Assembly: GCF_024628725.1 (NCBI RefSeq)
Contig: NZ_CP102409.1
Span: 2,823,001 to 2,887,000 of the forward strand
DNA from: Ruegeria sp. YS9
GTDB taxonomy: Bacteria > Pseudomonadota > Alphaproteobacteria > Rhodobacterales > Rhodobacteraceae
Direction of reading: 5' to 3'
Length of the DNA stretch: 64,000 bases
Positions 1 to 8,612 of the stretch are shown here, piece by piece (position 1 is the first letter of the stretch; each line of letters begins with the position of its first letter). A program made the position numbers and the translations under genes. The notes under the pieces were generated by a model, which worked only from the letters and a program-made list of their open reading frames with translations, did not search any database and had not been told where the DNA came from.

Positions 1-837
1 AGAGGCGCAATCGCCCGCCGCCCAGATCGACGGATCAGAGGTCCGGCCATGGGCGTCGGTTTTGATGCCGTTGTCCAGTTCGAGCCCTGCCATCTCGGCC
101 AGTTGAGTAGAGGGGGTGATGCCCACTCCGACCACGACGAAATCCACGTCCAGCTTCGTGCCGTCCGTCAATACGGCCCCCACAACCCTGCCATTTTCGC
201 CGATCAGACGATCCAGCCCGACGCCTTCGCGAATGTCGGCACCATATTCGCTGTGCAACGCGCGGAAATAGTCGCTGGTTTCGGGCGCAGCGACCCGTTG
301 CAGGATGCGGTCGGCCATCTCGACCAAGGTGACCTTGACGCCGCGTTTCGCGCAGACGGCGGCGGCCTCGAGCCCGATGTAACCGCCGCCCACAATCAAC
401 GCGCGGGCGCCTTCGGTCACTTTGGGTTCCATCTCGCCAATATGGGCCAGGTCGCGCACCACGTGCACACCGTCCAGATCACCTCCGATGGCGGCAGGCA
501 GGCGGCGCGGATCTGACCCGGTGGTCAGCGCCAGTTCGTCATACGGGATGACTTCGTCCCCAACAGTGACCGTTTTGGCCTTGGGGTCGATGCCGGTCAC
601 GCGCTGGCCAAGCCGCAGAGTGATGTTGTTTTCCGCATAGAAGCTTTCGGGTCGCAGGAACAGGCGCTCCAGCTCCATCTCTCCAAGAAGGTAGGCCTTG
701 GACAAAGGCGGGCGCTGATATGGCAGATGCGGCTCGGCCCCGATCAGAGTAATCTCTCCGTCGAACCCGTCCTTGCGCAGCCGCGCCACCAAGGACGCTC
801 CTGCCTGACCCGCGCCAATCACAACAATATGGCTCAT
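1..837 (-). CDS. FAD/NAD(P)-dependent ferredoxin reductase-like oxidoreductase (3' end off window)
   Basis: Leftward gene whose C-terminus lies beyond the left edge; 279 codons are visible. The N-terminus carries a Rossmann FAD-binding motif (IVVIGAGQAG), and a second dinucleotide motif (IVGGGYIGLEAA) follows about 140 residues later. The LPYQRPPLSK segment near residue 45 is typical of rhodocoxin/putidaredoxin-type ferredoxin reductases, and an AGDCA motif (FAD contact) sits at the window edge. The family moves electrons from NAD(P)H to a small ferredoxin, often for a cytochrome P450 or dioxygenase; the partner is not visible here. It is divergent from the peroxiredoxin gene. Subfamily assignment is inference. 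Confidence 0.85.
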   Translation of the reverse strand, partial: MSHIVVIGAGQAGASLVARLRKDGFDGEITLIGAEPHLPYQRPPLSKAYLLGEMELERLFLRPESFYAENNITLRLGQRVTGIDPKAKTVTVGDEVIPYDELALTTGSDPRRLPAAIGGDLDGVHVVRDLAHIGEMEPKVTEGARALIVGGGYIGLEAAAVCAKRGVKVTLVEMADRILQRVAAPETSDYFRALHSEYGADIREGVGLDRLIGENGRVVGAVLTDGTKLDVDFVVVGVGITPSTQLAEMAGLELDNGIKTDAHGRTSDPSIWAAGDCAS

Positions 838-936
838 GTTTTGCCCACCCCGCAGTTTCCCCGTGGTCTCTCTGGTTGGACAACCTATATTGCGGCTTAA
901 CCCAATTCTGCAAATCCAAACGACAGGAGCTGAAAA

Positions 937-1422
937 ATGATTTCAAAAGGAGACACCTTGCCCGAGGCCACACTGATCCAGATGGGGGCCGACGGGCCGG
1001 AGGAAGTTCGGATTTCAGACAAGACCAAAGGGCGCAAGGTTGTCATTTTCGCCGTGCCCGGCGCCTATACCGGCACATGCACCACCGCACATGTGCCAAG
1101 CTTCATTCGTACAAAAAAACAGTTTGACGACAAAGGCGTGGACGAGATCATGTGCCTGTCGGTCAATGACCCGTTCGTCATGCACGCCTGGGGTGAATCC
1201 ACCGGCGCGACCGCGGCCGGATTGACGATGGTTTCAGACGCGGCTTCAGAATTCACCAAGGCCATCGGCATGGATTTCGACGCCCCGCCTGTGGGTTTGT
1301 TCGCACGCTCCAAACGCTATGCGATGCTGGTCGAGGACGGCAAGGTCACAGCCCTGAACCTGGAAGATAACCCCGGTGCCTGCGGGATCTCGGCGGGTGA
1401 AGGCCTGTTGGAGGCGATCTGA
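937..1422 (+). CDS. Peroxiredoxin, Prx5 type
   Basis: 161-residue thioredoxin-fold peroxidase, normal length for the Prx5 group, which reduces H2O2 and alkyl hydroperoxides through a peroxidatic cysteine. The active-site segment PGAYTGTCTTAHVPSF places that cysteine at residue 48; the usual motif has TPTC, so the TGTC form is a mild variant. A GACGISAGEG segment near the C-terminus contains a second Cys that could act as resolving residue (inference). The start is fixed by an AGGAG at 925-929, 7 nt before the ATG. Cytoplasmic; transcribed divergently from the FAD oxidoreductase. Confidence 0.93.
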   Translation: MISKGDTLPEATLIQMGADGPEEVRISDKTKGRKVVIFAVPGAYTGTCTTAHVPSFIRTKKQFDDKGVDEIMCLSVNDPFVMHAWGESTGATAAGLTMVSDAASEFTKAIGMDFDAPPVGLFARSKRYAMLVEDGKVTALNLEDNPGACGISAGEGLLEAI

Positions 1423-1430
1423 ATTTGGCC

Positions 1431-1451
1431 GGCCCCGGTTTGTCCGGGGCC
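1431..1451 (+). terminator. GC hairpin after the peroxiredoxin gene
   Basis: A perfect 8-bp stem (GGCCCCGG / CCGGGGCC) with a TTTGT loop starts 8 nt after the stop codon. No T-run follows, so it may be a weak terminator or an mRNA 3' end stabiliser. Confidence 0.5.
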
Positions 1452-1523
1452 GCGTGAGCCCAATTTAACTTGAAGCAGCGCCCCAATGCGCGAATACTCG
1501 TCGCATAATTTGGGGAGATTTTT

Positions 1524-1769
1524 ATGAAACTTAAGTTGATTTTTTCCTTCCTGACCGGCGCGGCCCTTCTGGCAGCCTGCGGTCCGGCCCCAACCCCGCA
1601 ACAGCAAGCCGCACGACAGCACGAGATTGCCTGCCTTGGCGGCACACTGGGCGGCGCCTTGATCGGCGGTGCAATCGGCAACCAGTTCGGCGGCGGATCG
1701 GGCAAGACGATCCTGACCGCAGCCGGCGCTGCCGCCGGTGGCATTGAAGGCCAAAGATTTGCATGCTGA
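1524..1769 (+). CDS. Small glycine-zipper lipoprotein
   Basis: 81-residue predicted lipoprotein. A lysine-rich, hydrophobic signal is followed by lipobox LLAAC with the lipidated Cys at residue 19. The rest is a glycine-zipper stretch (LGGALIGGAIGNQFGGGSG) like those of SlyB/Rickettsia 17-kDa-type outer membrane lipoproteins. A GGGGAG ribosome site lies 6 nt before the ATG. It is first of three closely packed small exported proteins; the next start is 12 nt past its stop. Specific function is unknown. Confidence 0.8.
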   Translation: MKLKLIFSFLTGAALLAACGPAPTPQQQAARQHEIACLGGTLGGALIGGAIGNQFGGGSGKTILTAAGAAAGGIEGQRFAC

Positions 1770-1780
1770 GGAGATTGGAC

Positions 1781-2128
1781 ATGAAACGGGCGATTTTTGT
1801 ATTCACGGCTGCCTTCCTGGCCTCGGCGACCAATGCCGAAACCGTGGCTGAATTGCATGAAAAAGAATTGAACGCCATCGACGCGAACAATGACGGATTC
1901 CTGTCCAAAGACGAATTCGACGCTTTTTCGGACTATGCGTTTCAGGCCATGGACGAAGACAAGAACGGCACACTGGGTCAGGCCGAGGCCAAGCCGTTTC
2001 TGGACATAAAGCAGTTCCAGAATGTTGACCGCAACAAGGACAGCTTTATCTCAAGATCGGAATATGATGCACAGATGAATGAAGATTTCGGCGCGGCAGA
2101 TCAGAATGGCAATGGTCAACTGGACTAA
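1781..2128 (+). CDS. Secreted EF-hand protein
   Basis: 115 residues. A cleavable signal (roughly residues 1-19, ending SATNA) precedes four EF-hand-like calcium loops: DANNDGFLSKDE, DEDKNGTLGQAE, DRNKDSFISRSE and a C-terminal DQNGNGQLD cut short by the stop codon. Loops 1 and 2 are canonical; loop 3 has S where Gly is usual. The ATG at 1781 is preferred over the in-frame ATG at 1763, which lies inside the upstream gene, because a GAGGAG sits just before 1781. Likely a periplasmic calcium-binding protein; no partner is evident. Confidence 0.85.
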   Translation: MKRAIFVFTAAFLASATNAETVAELHEKELNAIDANNDGFLSKDEFDAFSDYAFQAMDEDKNGTLGQAEAKPFLDIKQFQNVDRNKDSFISRSEYDAQMNEDFGAADQNGNGQLD

Positions 2129-2149
2129 GCCCGTTTGAAGGAGCTTGCT

Positions 2150-2458
2150 ATGAAAAAATGGATCGGAATGGGTGCTTTGGCACTGGCCGCGGCCTGTGAC
2201 GTTCCGCAAGCTCCGGTGGTGACGGGGCCGAACGGACAGGCCCGCATCCAGATCAATCTGTCTGGCCTGACCTGCTATGAAAACCGGTGTCTGGATATCA
2301 ACCCAGCGGCGCGCAGCGTGCGCCAGATCGGGAACAAGACCACGGGTATCCCAAGATCCATCGATGTCAGCGACGGCACCGTCACACCTGCTGAATTCAA
2401 GCAGATGGGCACGGCTGCGTCGCTGGCCGGTGGCCAGGGGTCAGGCAACGACCGTTAA
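2150..2458 (+). CDS. Small putative lipoprotein of unknown function
   Basis: 102 residues starting at the ATG behind a GAAGGAG (2136-2142). The N-terminus is hydrophobic with an AAAC lipobox (Cys at about residue 16) followed by DVPQAP, suggesting an outer-membrane-bound lipoprotein. The mature part has one Cys pair (TCYENRC) that could form a disulfide and no domain I recognise. It is third in the small exported-protein cluster. Its stop shares a TTAA with the stop of the convergent phhB gene. Confidence 0.65.
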   Translation: MKKWIGMGALALAAACDVPQAPVVTGPNGQARIQINLSGLTCYENRCLDINPAARSVRQIGNKTTGIPRSIDVSDGTVTPAEFKQMGTAASLAGGQGSGNDR

Positions 2459-2748
2459 CACAGACTGTCCATCTTTCGGGCCAGCTTGGCGTCCAGTGAC
2501 GACAGGCCACCTACGTCATGGGTGGACAGAACCACCTCGACCGTGCGGTAGACGTTGGACCATTCTGGGTGGTGGTTCCATTTCTCGGCCCAGATCGCCA
2601 CTTGCGTCATCCAGCCAAAAGCGTGCACGAAGTTGTCGAATATGAAGGTCTTGGTGATCGCATCGCGGCCTTCGACCATGGTCCAGCCGTTTTTGAACAG
2701 CGGATCCAGCAGCGGGCCACGGGTCTCGGCGGACAAAAGTTCAGTCAT
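2455..2748 (-). CDS. phhB: 4a-hydroxytetrahydrobiopterin dehydratase
   Basis: 97 residues, the normal length for pterin-4a-carbinolamine dehydratase (PCD/DCoH). The family motif [13 protein letters not shown] with paired histidines is present, followed by the usual [13 protein letters not shown] segment. It dehydrates 4a-hydroxytetrahydrobiopterin in pterin recycling, classically for phenylalanine hydroxylase, although no phhA is in view and a role in molybdopterin or other pterin metabolism is possible. It overlaps the upstream acetyltransferase-like gene by 4 nt, implying translational coupling. Confidence 0.93.
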   Translation of the reverse strand: MTELLSAETRGPLLDPLFKNGWTMVEGRDAITKTFIFDNFVHAFGWMTQVAIWAEKWNHHPEWSNVYRTVEVVLSTHDVGGLSSLDAKLARKMDSLC

Positions 2749-3932
2749 TGCTGTTCCTCCGGGTTCGATTTCCTGAACGGGCCGTAATCCGTCAGAATCT
2801 CGATCTCTTCTCCCACTGCGCGGCCTTCGGCGTCCAGATATTTTTTGACGGCATCGGCAAAACCCGGATCACCGACCCAGTGCAAGCTATGCGTGCGCGT
2901 CGGCAAATAGCCACGCGCCAGCTTGTGCTCGCCCTGAGCGCCCGCTTCCACCCGGGCCAGACCGTGGGCAATGGCAAAATCTATCGCCCTATAGTAGCAC
3001 AGTTCGAAATGCAGGCAGGCATGATGTTCAATGCAGCCCCAGTACCGCCCAAAAAGCGTTTCGCGGCCTATGAAGTTCAGCGCACCCGCGATGGCGTGAC
3101 CATCCCGTTCCGCCAAAACCAGGGCCATGTCATTCGCCATCGTCTCTTGTACGATGTCAAAAAACTGGCGTGTCAGATAGGGTGACCCCCATTTTCGTGC
3201 ACCGGTATCCTGATAGAACCGCCAAAACGCATCCCAGTGTTCCGGGCGCAGGTCATCGCCTGTCAATGTATGGATTTCGCCGCCAAAACCGTTGGCCTGC
3301 GCCCGTTCCTTGCGGATGTTCTTGCGCTTGCGTGACGACAACGCGGTGAGGAATTCGTCGAAATCAGCATAGCCATCATTCAGCCAGTGAAACTGTTGCG
3401 AGCTGCGTGGCATAAGCCCCATCTGCTCACCGGCCAATGCCTCGGCTTCCGTACAGAAGGTCACGTGAACCGAAGAAACCTGATTGTCGACCGCCAGTTG
3501 AACGGCACCCTGCACCAAAGCCGACATTCCGATCCTGTCATAGCCCGGACGCACCAGAAACCGCCGCCCGGTGGCGGGTGTGAACGGCACCGCAATTTGC
3601 AGTTTGGGATAATACCGCCCGCCTGCGCTTTCATAGGCATGGGCCCAGCTGTGGTCAAAGATGTACTCGCCCTGGCTGTGCGATTTGGCATACATCGGGG
3701 CCGCTGCGATCAGGATCCCGTCAAGAAAGGCTGTCAGGTATTGCGGTTGCCAACCCGTACCGTGCCCGACCGAGCCGCTTTCTTCAAGCGCCAGCAAAAA
3801 GCGATGCGTGGTGAAGGGATCAAGGGGCCGCCCACCATCGGCGGCCTCGGGGCAGGCGCAGGCATCCCACTCTGCCGCTGAAATCTGCGACAGAGACCCA
3901 AGTGCCTGAACTTCGATTTGAGCCTGATCCAT
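2745..3932 (-). CDS. FemAB/GNAT-like acyltransferase family protein (COG3146 type)
   Basis: About 395 residues from the ATG at 3932, chosen because a GGAGG lies just upstream; a longer in-frame start exists at 3974. The protein matches the conserved bacterial family related to FemAB/GNAT acyltransferases: an aspartate/proline-rich N-terminal part ([13 protein letters not shown]), an HSWAHAYE segment, a basic [11 protein letters not shown] loop, and a C-terminal GNAT-like half with [20 protein letters not shown]. Substrate is unknown. It precedes phhB with a 4-nt overlap and follows the GDPD gene, but functional linkage to either is not obvious. Confidence 0.75.
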   Translation of the reverse strand: MDQAQIEVQALGSLSQISAAEWDACACPEAADGGRPLDPFTTHRFLLALEESGSVGHGTGWQPQYLTAFLDGILIAAAPMYAKSHSQGEYIFDHSWAHAYESAGGRYYPKLQIAVPFTPATGRRFLVRPGYDRIGMSALVQGAVQLAVDNQVSSVHVTFCTEAEALAGEQMGLMPRSSQQFHWLNDGYADFDEFLTALSSRKRKNIRKERAQANGFGGEIHTLTGDDLRPEHWDAFWRFYQDTGARKWGSPYLTRQFFDIVQETMANDMALVLAERDGHAIAGALNFIGRETLFGRYWGCIEHHACLHFELCYYRAIDFAIAHGLARVEAGAQGEHKLARGYLPTRTHSLHWVGDPGFADAVKKYLDAEGRAVGEEIEILTDYGPFRKSNPEEQQ

Positions 3933-3977
3933 GTATCCTCCGCGCCAGCCCTTTATCTGTGACCGAGGCGCCAAGGT

Positions 3978-4745
3978 TCAAGCTGAATGCGCAGCCAGAT
4001 ACCCTTCGAAGGTCACATTGTCGGCAACCATGCGGGCCTCTGCCTCTTGTTCGGGCGTCCGAACGGTCCAGCACAGGATCGGCACGCCCTGCGCCTTCAG
4101 TTCGGCCACACGCGGGCGGGAAAGGTCTTCCGCCTCATGGCTGATGAAACCGGCCCCGACACGGTCAAAATCAGGAACATCGCGCAGGGTGTCGCAGACG
4201 GCTTGCGGAAGAAGCTCGACACTGGGCTCATAGGCGCAGGTCGTGATGCCCCGCGGCAGATGCGGAGCCAGCCGCGCCAGTTCCGCGACCGAGTTGGGAT
4301 TGAAGGACATCAGGGCCACCGGACCTTCGTACCCCTGCAATGCGCGCACGGTGTCGTGCTCGAGGGCACCGATATTCATACCCATAACGCCGTCCTGATC
4401 CTTCAGCTCGATCAGCAGCGGCACCTGGCCTGCCACCATATCCAGCACCTCATCCAGCGTCGGAATGCCGTCATCACCATACAGAAGGGTCAACTCTGAC
4501 GCCGCCGCCGCCGACACCTGCCGGATCGGCCCGGGCTGGCCGGTCAGACGCCCCATATCGTAGTCATGGAACACGACGGCACGATCGTCAGCTGTCAGTT
4601 GAAGGTCGATCTCGATCCCGTAACCGGCATCAATGGCGGCACGAATGGCCGCCCGACTGTTTTCCGGGCGGTTGTTCGAGACGTCATGCAGCGCCCGATG
4701 AGCAATCGGGGCCTGCAAAAACGCAGCTGGCAGGGGCGGTATCAT
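3978..4745 (-). CDS. Glycerophosphodiester phosphodiesterase family protein
   Basis: 255 residues of a single GDPD TIM barrel. The catalytic and metal signature is visible: H16-R17 with PEN at 27-29, E45 and D47 in EIDLQL, and H60 in VVFHD. The family hydrolyses glycerophosphodiesters such as glycerophosphocholine to glycerol-3-phosphate plus an alcohol. There is no signal peptide, so it should be cytoplasmic, as for UgpQ. It overlaps the upstream RidA gene by 4 nt (ATGA), forming a translationally coupled pair. Confidence 0.9.
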   Translation of the reverse strand: MIPPLPAAFLQAPIAHRALHDVSNNRPENSRAAIRAAIDAGYGIEIDLQLTADDRAVVFHDYDMGRLTGQPGPIRQVSAAAASELTLLYGDDGIPTLDEVLDMVAGQVPLLIELKDQDGVMGMNIGALEHDTVRALQGYEGPVALMSFNPNSVAELARLAPHLPRGITTCAYEPSVELLPQAVCDTLRDVPDFDRVGAGFISHEAEDLSRPRVAELKAQGVPILCWTVRTPEQEAEARMVADNVTFEGYLAAHSA

Positions 4746-5197
4746 TCGATCTCGAAAATGCCTTCTATCTCGACCGCCACGCCCAAAGGCAGCGACGCGG
4801 CACTTACGGCAGAGCGCGAGTGGCGACCGGCGTCGCCCAGCGCTTCGACCAGAAAGTCGGATGCGCCGTTGATCACTTGCGGCTGCGCAGTGAAATCTGC
4901 GGTCGAGTTCACGAAACCGGTCAGCTTGATGACACGCACCAGTTTGTCGATATCTCCGCCACAGGCCGCCTTGACCTGTGCCAACAGATTGATCGCGCAG
5001 ACCCGCGCCGCTGCCGCTCCGGCTTCGACATCCATATCATCGCCCAGCTTGCCGGTGATCAGTTCATCCGTTTTCGATATCTGGCCGGACACGTACACGA
5101 TATTGCCCACACGTACATACGGCACATAGTTTGCCGCTGGAGCGGGTGCGTCGCCCAGCGTGACACCGAGGCTTTCCAGTTTTGCAGCGATGCTCAT
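4742..5197 (-). CDS. RidA family protein
   Basis: 151 residues from the ATG at 5197, preceded by AAGGA; upstream in-frame codons lack a ribosome site. The YjgF/YER057c/RidA fold is supported by VGNIVYVSGQI near residue 30 and the C-terminal GRHSRSAVSAASLPLGVAVEIEG, which carries the conserved Arg of the trimer cleft. RidA proteins hydrolyse reactive enamine/imine intermediates, although this longer subgroup is not proven to do so. First gene of the leftward RidA-GDPD pair. Confidence 0.9.
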   Translation of the reverse strand: MSIAAKLESLGVTLGDAPAPAANYVPYVRVGNIVYVSGQISKTDELITGKLGDDMDVEAGAAAARVCAINLLAQVKAACGGDIDKLVRVIKLTGFVNSTADFTAQPQVINGASDFLVEALGDAGRHSRSAVSAASLPLGVAVEIEGIFEIE

Positions 5198-5497
5198 TGA
5201 AAGGGTCCTTCCCTGATTGACTCTGCCGGACGCTAACCGGGAAGCACAGCCGTGGAAAGACGGAATGCGGCAAATTCCGGCTTGCATGCGATCTGAGCAT
5301 ATCTTTACTTATTATGACTTTTAGATACTCAATTGCTTTACCCGGACCTGACGGACAGGTTACACGCTAGGTGTTTCATTTGAGACCTGAAACGACTATG
5401 TGACAAGAACTTGTGCCATACCGGCGAGTAAGTATTGGTAAATTGTGATTGTTTGCCCGACAGAACGTATGCCGGGCATTTGGGAGAAGCAAAGATC

Positions 5498-6313
5498 GTG
5501 TCGAGCAGATTTCGCCTGAAACACCTGGTTGTCCTGTCGCTCATGGCCATTCTGTCCGCCTGTGCAACGACACCTCCCGAGGGTGCCTCACGCAGCGACG
5601 TGTTTGACCCTTACGAAAACACGAACCGGGGAATTCACAAGTTCAATCTGGGCGTTGACCGGTTTCTGTTTCGCCCTGCGTCCAAAGGGTACGTGAAGAT
5701 CGTTCCCGATCCCATGGTCACCAGTTTCAGCACATTCGCCGAAAACATTTCGCTGCCCGGGCAGGCGGTCGACTACCTGCTTCAGGGCAACCCGAAACAG
5801 ATGGGCAATGCGCTGCTGCGCTTCGTGATCAACATGACCGTGGGCGGCTTTGGCCTGTCCGCGCCCGCAGATGAGCTGAACCTGCCGCCCGTCGATACTG
5901 ATTTCGGCGAGACCCTGCACGTCTGGGGGGTCGGTGAAGGGGCTTATGTTGAACTGCCTTTCTATGGCCCGTCGACGCAAAGGGATGCCATCGGCGTCGT
6001 GATCAACCTGTTCTCGAATCCGATCAATTTTACCCCGGTCCGGCCCGCCGACAATCTGGGCGTCTATGCCGAAGTCGTTCGCCGCATGGGTGATCGTGGA
6101 CGGTTCTCGGATACCGTGGACTCGATTCTGTATGAAAGCGCCGACAGTTATGCACAGGCCCGCCTGATCTATCTGCAAAACCGCCGCTTCGAACTGACAA
6201 GAGATGACGAAGACGCCTATCTGGATTTGTATTCTGACCCCTATGCCGAAACCGGGACAGACCCGGTTAGGGACCCCTATCTAGACCCCTACGAGGACCC
6301 CTATGCTGAATAA
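5498..6313 (+). CDS. mlaA: MlaA/VacJ family phospholipid-transport lipoprotein
   Basis: 271 residues from a GTG at 5498 preceded by GGGAGA; an ATG at 5435 lacks a ribosome site and would put a charged leader before the signal. Lipobox LSAC (Cys near residue 20) anchors it in the outer membrane. The VacJ core is clear: FDPYENTNRGIHKFN, then long amphipathic segments and YVELPFYGPST. MlaA removes misplaced phospholipids from the outer leaflet and passes them to MlaC. Oddity: the C-terminus is a low-complexity acidic tail of repeated DPY units (about 6235-6312). It overlaps mlaC by 11 nt. Confidence 0.92.
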   Translation: MSSRFRLKHLVVLSLMAILSACATTPPEGASRSDVFDPYENTNRGIHKFNLGVDRFLFRPASKGYVKIVPDPMVTSFSTFAENISLPGQAVDYLLQGNPKQMGNALLRFVINMTVGGFGLSAPADELNLPPVDTDFGETLHVWGVGEGAYVELPFYGPSTQRDAIGVVINLFSNPINFTPVRPADNLGVYAEVVRRMGDRGRFSDTVDSILYESADSYAQARLIYLQNRRFELTRDDEDAYLDLYSDPYAETGTDPVRDPYLDPYEDPYAE

Positions 6314-6902
6314 CGAGTTGAACCGCCGTAACTTTGTCGCAGCTGGTCTGGCCTTGGCGGTCCTGCCCAAATCCGCGTTTGCCCAGACCGAAGCAACAGC
6401 CAAGGCACTGGTCAGCAGCGTGGTCAACGACATCAACAGGGTTATCGAATCCGGCAAGTCCGAGACTGCGATGCTGCGTGATTTCGAGAAGATTTTCGTG
6501 CAATATGCCGACGTCCCGATCATGGCGCGTTACGCCCTCGGTGCCGATGCCCGCACGGCCACCCCATCCCAGCTGAAGCAATTCACCAAGGCGTTTCAGG
6601 GCTATATCTCGCGCAAATATGGTCGCCGCTTCCGCGAGTTCATCGGCGGTGAGGTCAGCGTGCGCAATGCCCGCAAGATCAAGGCCGGATATGAAGTTCG
6701 CACATTGGTCAAACTGCGCGGCTCGGCTCCGTTTGATGTGACGTTCCTTGTTTCGGACAAGTCGGGGCGTGAAAAATTCTACAACATGTTCATCGAAGGC
6801 GTGAATCTGTTGCTGACCGAACGCACCGAAATCGGCGCGATGCTGGATGCCCGAAAAGGCAACCTGAACCAGTTGATCAAAGACCTGAAAAAGACGGGCT
6901 GA
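6303..6902 (+). CDS. mlaC: MlaC-type periplasmic phospholipid-binding protein
   Basis: 199 residues. The N-terminal signal contains NRRNFVAAGLALAVLPKSAFA, which has a twin-arginine look, so Tat export is possible. The mature protein follows the MlaC/Ttg2D pattern: QFTKAFQGYISRKYGRRFREF, the YEVRTLV strand and FYNMFIEGVNLLLTERTE. It shuttles phospholipid across the periplasm between MlaA and the MlaFEDB complex. The pair mlaA-mlaC is translationally coupled, and the inner-membrane mla genes are not in this window. A terminator follows at 6948-6978. Confidence 0.9.
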   Translation: MLNNELNRRNFVAAGLALAVLPKSAFAQTEATAKALVSSVVNDINRVIESGKSETAMLRDFEKIFVQYADVPIMARYALGADARTATPSQLKQFTKAFQGYISRKYGRRFREFIGGEVSVRNARKIKAGYEVRTLVKLRGSAPFDVTFLVSDKSGREKFYNMFIEGVNLLLTERTEIGAMLDARKGNLNQLIKDLKKTG

Positions 6903-6947
6903 TCCGGTTCACTTGCGGTTGGGTGTTGAAATACGCCTTTGACAACA

Positions 6948-6978
6948 GTGGACCAGAGGCATCTGACCACCTTTTTTT
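6948..6978 (+). terminator. Rho-independent terminator of mlaA-mlaC
   Basis: GTGG (6948-6951) pairs with CCAC (6967-6970), with an inner CAGA/TCTG pairing, followed by seven T residues at 6972-6978. It lies 46 nt past the mlaC stop and separates the operon from the convergent fliP. Confidence 0.75.
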
Positions 6979-7004
6979 CTGCGCACCGGGGCTAAATGTC
7001 GAGG

Positions 7005-7733
7005 TCACGGCATGTAACTGCGCACCAACGCGCCCGCAATCAAAGCCCACCCGTCGGCAATCACGAAAAAGGCCAGCTTGAATGGCAAGGATACGATTGC
7101 CGGAGGCACCATCATCATGCCCATCGACATCAATACCGCAGCCACGACAAGATCGATGATCAGAAACGGCAGGAAAATCAGAAACCCGATCTGAAACGCC
7201 CGCGCGATTTCCGACAGCATGAAGGACGGCATCAAGACCGACAACGGCGCTTGTGCGGACAACTCCATAGCCTCACCACCGGGGCGCAAAGCCGCCATGG
7301 CATAGAACGTGTCCGCATCCAGTCGGGCCGCCATGAAGGCGCGGAACGGCTGCAACGCGCGCTCCAACGCAGGTTCCACTTCCATCGTCTCTTCCATCAT
7401 CGGTCGTATCCCTGTCGCCCATGCTTCTGAAAACACCGGGTCCATGATGAAATAGGTCAGGAACAACGCCAGGCTGACCAACAGCATATTGGGCGGAGAC
7501 TGTTGCAGGCCGATGCCTTGCCGCAGGATCGACAGAACGGTGATCAGGAAGGGAAAGCAGGTGATCATGATCGCCAACCCCGGAGCGATGCTCAGCACTG
7601 TGATTAGCAGAATCAGCTGGATCGTCCGGGCGGAAATCGACCCGCCCTCGCCCAGGGACAAGGTCAAATCCTGGGCAGCGGCCAGTGAGGGCGTCAACAT
7701 GGCCACCAAAGCCAGGCAGATTACATAGCGCAT
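7005..7733 (-). CDS. fliP: Flagellar type III export protein FliP
   Basis: 242 residues from the ATG at 7733, which overlaps the fliN stop in TGATG. A cleavable signal (ending AAAQ) and four membrane segments are visible. Signatures are ITVLSILRQGIGLQQSPPN and, near the C-terminus, GFLIFLPFLIIDLVVAAVLMSMGMMMVPP, the FliP family pattern. FliP forms the export gate core with FliQ and FliR in the inner membrane; those partners are not in this window. Last gene of the leftward fliF-fliH-fliN-fliP operon. Confidence 0.97.
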   Translation of the reverse strand: MRYVICLALVAMLTPSLAAAQDLTLSLGEGGSISARTIQLILLITVLSIAPGLAIMITCFPFLITVLSILRQGIGLQQSPPNMLLVSLALFLTYFIMDPVFSEAWATGIRPMMEETMEVEPALERALQPFRAFMAARLDADTFYAMAALRPGGEAMELSAQAPLSVLMPSFMLSEIARAFQIGFLIFLPFLIIDLVVAAVLMSMGMMMVPPAIVSLPFKLAFFVIADGWALIAGALVRSYMP

Positions 7734-8020
7734 CAACCGATTCCGTTGTGCAAATCCGCAATCTCGGTCAAGCGCACTGCAAGTTGCCCTGCCTGATCGC
7801 CGTCCATTTCTTCCAACAGCCCGCGCGCCACCAACTGATCCCCAACATAGAGGTCAACCGGATCTTCGATCCGTTTGTCCAGGGTCAGCACGGCATTCTC
7901 TCCCATGTTCAACAGGTCCTTGATCAATGGGCGCGCACGACCAACGGAAACGGTCACTTCAATCGGGACCGAGTCGAATGGGTTGGGTTTTTCAGATTTC
8001 GGGATCTGGGTGTCATTCAT
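7733..8020 (-). CDS. fliN: Flagellar motor switch protein FliN
   Basis: 95 residues from the ATG at 8020, which overlaps the fliH-like gene by 8 nt. It consists of little more than the C-terminal SpoA/FliN domain: FDSVPIEVTVSVGRARPLIKDLL, then VDLYVGDQLVARGLLEE. The protein is short compared with enteric FliN (about 137), as is common in alphaproteobacteria. It builds the lower C-ring with FliM and FliG (not in view) and binds FliH to dock export cargo. Confidence 0.95.
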   Translation of the reverse strand: MNDTQIPKSEKPNPFDSVPIEVTVSVGRARPLIKDLLNMGENAVLTLDKRIEDPVDLYVGDQLVARGLLEEMDGDQAGQLAVRLTEIADLHNGIG

Positions 8021-8612
8021 TGGACAAAGCCTCTCTTGTCTCAAAGACATAAGCGTCAAAGGTCTGTTCGATGGCGGCGAGCAAAGCGGTGCAATCAACC
8101 TCACGTCGGCTCGTGCCGACCTGAAGGCGGGCCTGGCCCGGCTCCAGGTCCGAGTGTTCGATCACCTGAGGAGTGGAATGCAGATCTTGCGGCAACAGCG
8201 CTGCGACATTCTCGGCACATCCCGGCGGCACCAAAATCTGCATCGGCTGCTCTATCCGCGAACGCGCCATTTCACAGAGTTGCTCCACAATGCGGGCTGC
8301 CAGGCCGCGCTCGGCCATCTCAGGCAGTACGGTCTGAACCAGGCTGGTGAACATGGGCTCCAAAGACAGGGTCATGCGCGCGATAGCTTCGTGATAGGTG
8401 AAAGACATATCCTCAAGCGACCTTGCCAATTCAGCCGAAATCTGGCCGCGGCTTTGCTCCTGCGCCCGCGAGGCATCTTCCCAACCGGCCCCATACCCGT
8501 CTTCGAAGGCAGCGAGCCGTTGTTCTTCCAGCGTGTCCTCATTCAAGATCAGAACAGGCCCCGTACCGGTCTGGGTGGTGAAATCCTCAAGAAGATGAGC
8601 AATCGACATCAT
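8013..8612 (-). CDS. FliH-like flagellar assembly protein
   Basis: 199 residues between fliF and fliN, the position of fliH in related clusters. The N-terminal half is rich in Glu/Gln/Arg with a coiled-coil character (ARAQEQSRGQISAELARSLED). The C-terminal half has SDLEPGQARLQVG, resembling the FliH/YscL terminal strand signature. FliH regulates the FliI ATPase and tethers it to the C-ring. Identification rests mainly on position and overall pattern. Two consecutive ATGs (8612, 8609) overlap the fliF stop. Confidence 0.75.
   Translation of the reverse strand: MMSIAHLLEDFTTQTGTGPVLILNEDTLEEQRLAAFEDGYGAGWEDASRAQEQSRGQISAELARSLEDMSFTYHEAIARMTLSLEPMFTSLVQTVLPEMAERGLAARIVEQLCEMARSRIEQPMQILVPPGCAENVAALLPQDLHSTPQVIEHSDLEPGQARLQVGTSRREVDCTALLAAIEQTFDAYVFETREALSNE

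Noticed and set aside
876..891. TTGGAC and TATATT as a promoter for the peroxiredoxin gene
   Set aside because: The spacing is only about 4 nt, far from the 16-18 nt needed.
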